Source of the DNA: an uncultured Oscillospiraceae bacterium
GTDB taxonomy: Bacteria > Bacillota > Clostridia > Oscillospirales > Acutalibacteraceae
Assembly (NCBI GenBank): GCA_959596515.1
Contig: CAUFXR010000100.1
Coordinates: 1-7,143, forward strand
DNA length: 7,143 nucleotides
Direction of reading: 5' to 3'
Shown here: in pieces, positions 1 to 5,239 of the stretch
How positions within the stretch are numbered: position 1 is the first letter of the stretch
How the letters are laid out: each line of letters opens with the position of its first letter
Translations under genes and position numbers: made by a program
The notes under the pieces: generated by a model
Database searches by the model: none
Told to the model about the DNA's origin: nothing
Seen by the model: the letters and a program-made list of their open reading frames with translations, nothing else

Positions 1-2
1 AG

Positions 3-443
3 GAACTGCGTTCGGAAAAGAATCTGCTTCTGGCGTCGCTGGCATATACCGAGGACGATGTCGCCGATAAATTTCCCAAAGACATTGCTACCATGAAGCA
101 GAGCCTGAAACGGCTGGAAGAACAGGGGCAGAAATATTCCACCGAGCTGGACGCTGCCCTGAATGAGTATGCCGGGCTTCGGGAGCAGGCCCAGGGCTTC
201 AACCCGGTGCAGTTGTATGAAACAAGGCAGGCCATCCGCCCCGGCAAGGAGCAGGAAGCGGAGAACCGAGCACAGCAGGTTTACGGCGAGAAGTACAACC
301 TGCTGCTGATGTTTGACAGCAAAAAAGCGGTGTCCCGGATGCTGGACGAAGATGCTGAACGGCAGAATGTGCGGAGACTGGTACGGCTGGCGCATAAGGA
401 GCAGCAGACTTTTCAAAAGGAAAAAAGTGCGCAGGAACGGTAA
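3..443 (+). CDS. MobA/MobL-like relaxase, C-terminal fragment (5' end outside window)
   Basis: The reading frame is open to the left edge and ends at TAA 441-443, giving 146 visible residues. The first in-frame ATG (93) is internal: the 30 codons before it read as continuous protein of the same style (starting ELRSEKNLLL), so I treat this as a partial gene. The fragment is highly charged, rich in Glu, Lys, Arg and Gln, with long predicted helices (KQSLKRLEEQGQKYSTELD region) suggesting coiled coil. From memory it resembles the C-terminal tail of MobA/MobL-type relaxases on clostridial mobilisable or conjugative elements; the catalytic nickase domain (Tyr and His triad) would lie upstream and is not visible. 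A relaxase nicks the transfer origin and leads the DNA strand during conjugation. The sampled stretch 181-300 is about 62% GC, richer than most stretches sampled in the operon downstream. It could instead be the tail of another coiled-coil mobilisation protein. Confidence 0.6.
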   Translation, partial: ELRSEKNLLLASLAYTEDDVADKFPKDIATMKQSLKRLEEQGQKYSTELDAALNEYAGLREQAQGFNPVQLYETRQAIRPGKEQEAENRAQQVYGEKYNLLLMFDSKKAVSRMLDEDAERQNVRRLVRLAHKEQQTFQKEKSAQER

Positions 444-494
444 CACACTGTTCCCGTTTTTGAAGATATTGCAAGTTGAATTAGCAAAATGGGG

Positions 495-523
495 TTGACT
501 TGAGAGAAAAATGAGGGTATAAT
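495..523 (+). promoter_or_regulatory. Sigma-A-type promoter of the transporter operon
   Basis: TTGACT at 495-500 (one mismatch from TTGACA) and a perfect TATAAT at 518-523 are separated by exactly 17 bp. Transcription should start near 529-531, giving a leader of about 120 nt before the first start codon at 653. It lies 51 bp after the relaxase stop, so the transporter genes can be transcribed independently of the mobilisation gene. Confidence 0.85.
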
Positions 524-547
524 TTTCTTGTTTTAGATATAGCTATA

Positions 548-565
548 GGTTAGATATATCTAACC
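548..565. promoter_or_regulatory. Candidate operator 1: perfect 18-bp palindrome
   Basis: GGTTAGATATATCTAACC is a perfect palindrome starting about 18 nt after the predicted transcription start, a place where a bound repressor would block elongation. The sequence TTAGATATA occurs both inside it (550-558) and just upstream (533-541), and a 10-bp palindrome TATAGCTATA (538-547) abuts it. The half-sites GGTTAG and CTAACC occur in DtxR/IdeR-type iron boxes (TTAGGTTAGSCTAACCTAA), but here they are 6 bp apart rather than nearly touching. A DtxR-like or TetR-like repressor is possible; the actual regulator is unknown. Confidence 0.65.
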
Positions 566-606
566 ATGTGTCGTGTTGATTTATGCGACATTTTATTTAC
601 TGCGGC

Positions 607-624
607 GGTTAGCGATTGCTAACT
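607..624. promoter_or_regulatory. Candidate operator 2: second GGTTAG-N6-CTAAC repeat
   Basis: GGTTAG (607-612), six bases CGATTG, then CTAACT (619-624) repeats the architecture of the palindrome at 548-565, with the same half-sites, same spacing and a different centre. The fully symmetric core is GTTAGC-GATT-GCTAAC (608-623). It lies 59 bp downstream of the first copy and ends 17 nt before the AGGAGG of the first gene. The shared half-sites with divergent spacers suggest selection for binding by one dimeric protein. The repeat could also fold as an RNA hairpin close to the ribosome-binding site. Confidence 0.6.
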
Positions 625-640
625 GTTGTGAAGAGAATCT

Positions 641-646
641 AGGAGG
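641..646 (+). promoter_or_regulatory. Ribosome-binding site for the ECF S component
   Basis: Perfect AGGAGG six bases before the ATG at 653. It fixes the start of the first operon gene. Confidence 0.85.
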
Positions 647-652
647 AAAGAT

Positions 653-1243
653 ATGAGTACCAAAACCAACAAGCTGAAAACCAAAGACCTGATCGTTGCT
701 GGAGCCTTCGCCGCCCTTTATGTGGCGGTACTATTTGCGGTGGTGACTGTTATGGGGTTTGTCCCCATCCTTTATCTCATCGCTCCGTTTGTAAACTCGG
801 TCATTTTAGGGTGCATTTACATGATGTATGTTATGAAAGTACCAAAAACCGGAGCAATTCTGATTCTTTCGGTGGCTGTAGGACTTCTCACTTCCACTGG
901 CGGTGTGTGGGTATCTCTGATTTGGTGCCTCGCTCTTGGAATTGTAGCAGAGTTGATTGCCCGCGCAGGAAATCATAAGTCCAAGAAATCCTACATACTC
1001 AGCTATGTTGTTTTTGCCTGCTCCAGCATGTCTCCTTTCTGGATGCTGGCTTACGCCAAACCGGCTTTTCTTCAGTCCTGCGAAGCTTATTATGGGGCCG
1101 ACTATGCCGCAACGCTGGATAAGTTCACCCCGAGCTGGATTATTCTGGTTCTGATTGGAATCGCCATGTTGGGCGGTCTGATTGGTGGACTGATTGGTTC
1201 CAAGCTTTTGAAAAAACATTTCCAAAAGGCGGGTGTGGTTTAA
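653..1243 (+). CDS. ECF transporter S component, Trep_Strep/MptD type
   Basis: This is a 196-residue integral membrane protein, the usual size for the Trep_Strep family (Pfam PF09605, annotated as MptD-type putative ECF S components). It should be the substrate-binding subunit of an ECF importer. After a short basic N-terminus ending in KLKTKDLI, hydrophobic segments lie at about residues 13-36, 37-61, 67-104 (probably two helices), 113-136 and 160-186, then a basic tail (KLLKKHFQK) expected in the cytoplasm. Helix 1 carries small-residue spacings A16xxxA20 and A21xxxA25, like the AxxxA motif by which S components contact EcfT. The start follows AGGAGG at 641-646. The stop shares one base with the next start (TAATG). 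T and A components follow directly, so this is a dedicated ECF system. The substrate is not deducible from sequence; a metal-related ligand is a contextual guess only. Confidence 0.85.
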   Translation: MSTKTNKLKTKDLIVAGAFAALYVAVLFAVVTVMGFVPILYLIAPFVNSVILGCIYMMYVMKVPKTGAILILSVAVGLLTSTGGVWVSLIWCLALGIVAELIARAGNHKSKKSYILSYVVFACSSMSPFWMLAYAKPAFLQSCEAYYGADYAATLDKFTPSWIILVLIGIAMLGGLIGGLIGSKLLKKHFQKAGVV

Positions 1244-1956
1244 TGCAGCTGATTGAAGCTGCCCAGCAGCCCATCCTTCGAATCGACGCCCGCACAAAAT
1301 TTGCGCTGCTCTTCGGGGTGGGAATATCATCATTGATGTTCCCACCCCTGTGGCTGGAGGCAACCACTTTTGTTCTGATGGCGTTGCTTTTGACACTAAA
1401 TAGGCGAATAAAAACCTCCGCAAAATTTACTGCTGCATTCCTCATTATGCTTCTGTTGGACTGGACACTGTCATTAAAAGTCAGCGGCGGCTTTGCAGCA
1501 CTGTTTTTTTCTCTTGTAAGACTGGGAAGACTTATGCTCCCGATTTTTATGGCAGGAATACTGCTGATGAAAACTACTTCTGTAAGCGAGTTTATGCTTT
1601 CTTTTGAGCGGATGCATCTGCCAAATAAACTGATCATACCCTTGTCAGTTATGTTCCGCTTCATCCCGACGATTTCCGAGGAGTGGCACAGTATCCGGGA
1701 CGCCATGCGTTTTCGGGGGATTGGCATTTCTGTGCGTTCTGTGCTGACAAAGCCAATGATGACGCTGGAATATACGATGGTGCCGCTGCTGATGTCAACC
1801 GCTACGATTTCTGACGAGCTGGCGGCGGCTTCCCTCTCCCGTGGACTGGACGCTGATACCAAACGTACCTGCATTGAGGATATAAGGCTGCGGACGCAGG
1901 ATTTCCTGTTGATCCTGTTTTCCTTTGTAATTGCTGCAACGGGAGGGATGGTATGA
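1243..1956 (+). CDS. ECF transporter transmembrane component T (EcfT/CbiQ family)
   Basis: This 237-residue membrane protein is in the normal EcfT size range. It couples ATP hydrolysis by the EcfA ATPases to toppling of the S component in the membrane. Hydrophobic segments lie at about residues 19-36, 40-52, 62-82, 84-110 and 219-235. The cytoplasmic coupling region between them is recognisable: DAMRFRGI (FRG 157-159) and AASLSRGLD (SRG 199-201) sit where the family has its two Ala-Arg-Gly-type motifs that dock into the ATPases; here the leading Ala is Phe and Ser. PTISEEWHSIRDAMRFRG and the DELAAASLSRGL helix are typical CbiQ text. The start ATG at 1243 overlaps the previous stop by one base with only a weak purine-rich site upstream, so translation is probably coupled. 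It ends in an ATGA overlap with the double ATPase. Confidence 0.9.
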   Translation: MQLIEAAQQPILRIDARTKFALLFGVGISSLMFPPLWLEATTFVLMALLLTLNRRIKTSAKFTAAFLIMLLLDWTLSLKVSGGFAALFFSLVRLGRLMLPIFMAGILLMKTTSVSEFMLSFERMHLPNKLIIPLSVMFRFIPTISEEWHSIRDAMRFRGIGISVRSVLTKPMMTLEYTMVPLLMSTATISDELAAASLSRGLDADTKRTCIEDIRLRTQDFLLILFSFVIAATGGMV

Positions 1957-3434
1957 TTGAATTAAAGCAAGTTACCTTCCAATATGATAATGCCCCCGAA
2001 AACGCACACAGCATCCGAAATATCAATTTAACTATACAAAACGGAGAGTGCGTTGTCCTTTGCGGACGAAGCGGCTGCGGAAAAACAACGATCACCCGAT
2101 TGATTAACGGTCTCATTCCACATTACTACGAAGGAGTTTTGTCGGGTTACGTTTCCGTTGATGGAGCAGAAATCAAAAAACAGAAGCTTTCTAAAATTTC
2201 ACAGCATGTTGGTTCGGTATTTCAAAATCCCCGCAGCCAGTTCTTTAATGTGGATACAACATCGGAGCTGGCGTTCGGATGTGAAAATCAGGGACTACCC
2301 AAGGAAGATGTGCTGGAACGAATCGCGGATGCGGCGAACCATTTTTGCTTGAACGGTTTGCTGAACCGGAGTATTTTTGAGCTTTCCGGCGGTGAGAAAC
2401 AACGGATTGCATGCGCCAGCGTTTATGCGGTTCATCCGGATATTTTTGTTTTGGATGAGCCGTCTTCCAACTTGGACCCCGCTTCCATTCAGCAACTGAA
2501 AGATGTTTTGCTGAAGCTGAAAGCGGAAGGAAAAACACTGGTGATTTCCGAACACCGTCTGTATTACCTTCTGGATATTGCCGACCGCTTTATCTGGCTC
2601 GATCAGGGCGAAGTTCGCTCCGTATATACCAGAGAAGAGATTCTTGCATTCAGCCCGGCACAGATTTCGGCCATGGGACTGCGGGCGCTGGACTTGAAGC
2701 AGGTGGAAAGTGAAGCAGTGCATTTGAAACATCCTGAGCATGAATTTACGTTTCAAAAGCTGGAGTGTAAAGTATCCGGTCACAGCGTGCTGCATATCAA
2801 ATCCCTACAAATCCCTGCTGGAGAGATTGTTGCGGTGATCGGTCACAACGGGGCTGGAAAATCAACGTTTGCCGGGTGCCTTTGCGGAATCCGGAAACAT
2901 ACTGGCAAGGTTTTTTATGACAGAACAGAACGAAACGCCAAAAAGCGCCTGAAAGAAAGCTATATGGTCATGCAGGATGTAAACCACCAGCTGTTTACGG
3001 AGAGTGTGCGGGATGAAGTGACTCTGAATATTCCGGAGGAACAATCGGAACAGGCAGAAAACATCCTGAAACAGATGGGGATTGCCGAACTTGCGGAATG
3101 CCATCCTCTGGCACTGTCCGGAGGGCAGAAACAGCGGGTTGCCATTGCAAGTGCACTGTGTGCGGGAAAGAAAATCCTGATCTACGATGAACCTACCAGC
3201 GGGCTGGATTATGAAAGTATGCGCTGCGCATGTACTTTAATCCGGGATACTTCCCGGCAGGCGGAGTTATCTCTTGTGATTACCCATGATCTGGAATTTA
3301 TCATGGCCTGCTGTACCTGTGTACTGCATATTGACCATGGAACAGTCAAAGCATTTTATCCCCTTGACAGCAGAGGAAAAGCAAGAGTAAAAAAAGAATT
3401 TCTATTACAGGAAGAAAGTGAGGAGGAATTATGA
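1953..3434 (+). CDS. ECF transporter double ATPase (fused EcfA-EcfA')
   Basis: This 493-residue cytoplasmic protein carries two ABC ATPase domains in one chain and energises the ECF importer. Domain 1 (about 1-235) has Walker A GRSGCGKTT 38-46, Q-loop Gln91 (FQNP), signature LSGGEKQR 144-151, Walker B ending in Asp168-Glu169, D-loop SNLD 172-175 and switch His201. Domain 2 (about 262-475) has Walker A GHNGAGKST 297-305, Q-loop Gln341, signature LSGGQKQR 388-395, Asp412-Glu413, SGLD 416-419 and His445. Every catalytic element is present in both halves, so both sites should be active. FQNP in domain 1 is typical of EcfA proteins. The tail is acidic (EESEEEL). The start ATG overlaps the EcfT stop as ATGA, with GGGAGGG at 1941-1947 as ribosome-binding site. 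The fused form replaces the separate EcfA1 and EcfA2 of housekeeping systems, as is common in dedicated ECF operons. Confidence 0.93.
   Translation: MIELKQVTFQYDNAPENAHSIRNINLTIQNGECVVLCGRSGCGKTTITRLINGLIPHYYEGVLSGYVSVDGAEIKKQKLSKISQHVGSVFQNPRSQFFNVDTTSELAFGCENQGLPKEDVLERIADAANHFCLNGLLNRSIFELSGGEKQRIACASVYAVHPDIFVLDEPSSNLDPASIQQLKDVLLKLKAEGKTLVISEHRLYYLLDIADRFIWLDQGEVRSVYTREEILAFSPAQISAMGLRALDLKQVESEAVHLKHPEHEFTFQKLECKVSGHSVLHIKSLQIPAGEIVAVIGHNGAGKSTFAGCLCGIRKHTGKVFYDRTERNAKKRLKESYMVMQDVNHQLFTESVRDEVTLNIPEEQSEQAENILKQMGIAELAECHPLALSGGQKQRVAIASALCAGKKILIYDEPTSGLDYESMRCACTLIRDTSRQAELSLVITHDLEFIMACCTCVLHIDHGTVKAFYPLDSRGKARVKKEFLLQEESEEEL
3421..3426 (+). promoter_or_regulatory. Ribosome-binding site for the first ABC half-transporter
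   Basis: A perfect AGGAGG four bases before the ATG at 3431. It lies inside the codons for the acidic C-terminus of the preceding ATPase, so the EEEL tail may be partly dictated by the signal. Confidence 0.75.
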
Positions 3435-5239
3435 GCAAGCAGAAGCCCAAAACGGGGATGGGAAGGATGATGCAGCTGGCAATGACAAAAAAGCCTTTGG
3501 TGATTGCCTCTGTCATCTTGTCCTCACTGGCGGCGGTGGCCAGCTTTATCCCTTATATTGCAATTTATTTTATTATCCGGCAGATTTTAGCCGTATATCC
3601 GAACCTGAGCGCATTGGGACAGACCAGCCTGTTTTCCTATGGCTGGATGGCACTGGGCGGCGTTGCGGCGAATATTCTTCTGTATTTTGTAGCCCTTATG
3701 TGTTCCCATCTGGCGGCTTTCGGCACGCTATATGAGTTAAAGGTGAATTTCCTTTCCCATTTGGCAAAGGTGCCTCTTGGATTTCATGTGATGATCGGAA
3801 GCGGTAAACTGCGGAAAATTACGGATGAGAACATTGAAAATGTCGAGAAATTTATTGCGCATCAGCTTCCGGATATTGTAGCCGCATTTGTTTCTCCTGT
3901 TGTGATGGCTGTGATTCTGTTGAGTGTGGACTGGCGGCTCGGCCTGGCCTCAATTGTTGGAGTAATTATTGCTTTTATCATTCAGAGTATCGCCTACGGC
4001 CGGGAAGGCGCCAGAAAAATGATGGATGAGTACCAGCACTCGTTGGAAAACATGAACAACGCCGCAGTAGAGTACATCCGTGGAATTTCAGTCGTCAAAG
4101 CATTCAAGCAGACTGTTTATTCCTTTCACCGGCTGCACGAGACCATCAAAGAATATACTTCTGTGGTCATTCCATATACGCTGAGCTGGGAAAACATGAT
4201 GTCCGCTTTTATGACGATTATCAACCATATTTATCTTCTCCTTTTACCGGTAGGGATTTTGATCGGCATGAATACCGGGGATTTTAAGGATTTTGCTTCA
4301 CGCTTTATTTTTTATCTGGTATTCGTACCGTCCATTGCGGGCATTCTTTCCAAAATCATGTATGTCAACTCCGATGCCATGCGGATTGCCAACGGTGTAG
4401 AGGCAATGGATCAGATTCTGGCTGAGCCGGAACTGAAACAGCCGCCGGTTCCTAAAACAACGGATCGCTATGATGTCAAGTTTGAAAATGTGTCATTCTC
4501 CTATGAGAAAGACAAAGAAAAACAGGCGATTTCCAATGTGAGCTTCCATGCACGGCAGGGCGAAGTAACAGCGATTGTAGGACCTTCCGGCGGCGGAAAA
4601 AGTACGATTGCCCATCTCATTCCACGATTCTTCGATGTGGATCAGGGTACTGTTTCCATTGGCTCGGTGGATATCCGGCAGATGGAAAGCCGATATCTGA
4701 TGGAACAGGTCAGCTTCGTATTTCAGGATGTCTATCTGTTCAAACAGAGTATCCGTGATAATATCAGGCTTGGGAACCAGAATGCCAGCGATGAACAGAT
4801 CCAGGCGGCCGCGAAAGCCGCCCAATGCCACGACTTTATCATGGCGCTGCCAAATGGCTATGATACGGTCATCGGAGAACAGGGTATCCATTTAAGCGGC
4901 GGCGAGCAGCAGCGGATTGCTATCGCCCGTGCCATTGTAAAGGATGCCCCTGTGATAGTGCTGGACGAGGCAACCGCCTTTGCCGATCCTGAAAATGAGC
5001 ATTTGATTCAAAAGGCGTTTGAAAAATTGATGCAGGGGAAAACGGTAATCATCATCGCACACCGCCTTTCCACAGTTCGTAACGCCGATCATATCATTGT
5101 GATGGATAACGGGCGTGTAGCGGAAGAAGGCAGCCATGACGCCCTCCTGCAAAAAGGCGGACGGTACGCATCTATGTGGAAAACCTACAATGAAACAGCC
5201 AGTTGGACAATGGAAAAGGAGGTGCCGGTCAATGGGTAA
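3431..5239 (+). CDS. ABC transporter half-protein 1, membrane domain fused to ATPase (siderophore-importer-like candidate)
   Basis: This 602-residue protein has an exporter-fold (type IV) membrane domain followed by an ABC ATPase. Six hydrophobic segments lie near residues 22-50, 68-97, 146-166, 168-188, 253-280 and 289-310; the coupling-helix text YIRGISVVKAF (215-225) is typical. The ATPase has Walker A GPSGGGKST 384-392, Q-loop Gln432, signature LSGGEQQR 488-495, Walker B Leu511-Asp512-Glu513 and switch His544. The D-loop reads AFADPENE (516-523) in place of the usual S-A/S-L-D. No N-terminal peptidase or siderophore-interaction domain is present. The start has AGGAGG at 3421-3426 and an ATGA overlap with the gene before; the stop lies within the next gene. 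It probably pairs with that next gene as a heterodimer. Its position behind a complete ECF importer suggests uptake of a metallophore-like compound (YbtP/Q- or IrtAB-like), but drug or peptide export cannot be excluded. Confidence 0.88.
   Translation: MSKQKPKTGMGRMMQLAMTKKPLVIASVILSSLAAVASFIPYIAIYFIIRQILAVYPNLSALGQTSLFSYGWMALGGVAANILLYFVALMCSHLAAFGTLYELKVNFLSHLAKVPLGFHVMIGSGKLRKITDENIENVEKFIAHQLPDIVAAFVSPVVMAVILLSVDWRLGLASIVGVIIAFIIQSIAYGREGARKMMDEYQHSLENMNNAAVEYIRGISVVKAFKQTVYSFHRLHETIKEYTSVVIPYTLSWENMMSAFMTIINHIYLLLLPVGILIGMNTGDFKDFASRFIFYLVFVPSIAGILSKIMYVNSDAMRIANGVEAMDQILAEPELKQPPVPKTTDRYDVKFENVSFSYEKDKEKQAISNVSFHARQGEVTAIVGPSGGGKSTIAHLIPRFFDVDQGTVSIGSVDIRQMESRYLMEQVSFVFQDVYLFKQSIRDNIRLGNQNASDEQIQAAAKAAQCHDFIMALPNGYDTVIGEQGIHLSGGEQQRIAIARAIVKDAPVIVLDEATAFADPENEHLIQKAFEKLMQGKTVIIIAHRLSTVRNADHIIVMDNGRVAEEGSHDALLQKGGRYASMWKTYNETASWTMEKEVPVNG
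5216..5224 (+). promoter_or_regulatory. Ribosome-binding site that sets the start of the second ABC half-transporter
   Basis: AAGGAGGTG is an extended match to the 16S anti-Shine-Dalgarno sequence. Its GGAGG core (5218-5222) is nine bases before the ATG at 5232. This decides for 5232 over the in-frame ATG at 5136, which has no such site. Confidence 0.85.

Noticed and set aside
313..498. A 61-codon plus-strand frame at the end of the relaxase
   Set aside because: It overlaps the relaxase in another frame, has no ribosome-binding site, and contains Trp/Arg/Cys-rich text typical of an out-of-frame reading; it also runs into the promoter.
444..652. Possible riboswitch in the leader of the transporter operon
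   Set aside because: ECF operons often carry vitamin riboswitches, but I see none of the conserved cores of cobalamin, TPP, FMN or similar classes, and the leader is too short for most of them; the inverted repeats explain it better.
806..1423. A 205-codon open frame on the minus strand across the S and T component genes
   Set aside because: It is antisense to two recognised membrane proteins, crosses their junction, and its protein has no family-like features.
1140..1874. A 244-codon open frame on the minus strand
   Set aside because: It lies entirely antisense to the well-supported EcfT gene, shows low-complexity Ser/Arg-rich text with no recognisable domain, and has no convincing ribosome-binding site; it is a shadow of the real gene.
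1953..3434. The double-ATPase gene as an antibiotic-resistance ABC-F protein
   Set aside because: ABC-F proteins also have two ATPase domains in one chain, but this one lacks the long charged inter-domain linker of that family, carries FQNP and EcfA-type signatures, and directly follows EcfS and EcfT genes.
5136..5231. Upstream ATG that would lengthen the second half-transporter by 32 residues
   Set aside because: The extension overlaps the end of the preceding gene by about 100 bases, lacks a ribosome-binding site and reads unlike an ABC N-terminus, whereas ATG 5232 follows AAGGAGGTG at ideal spacing.
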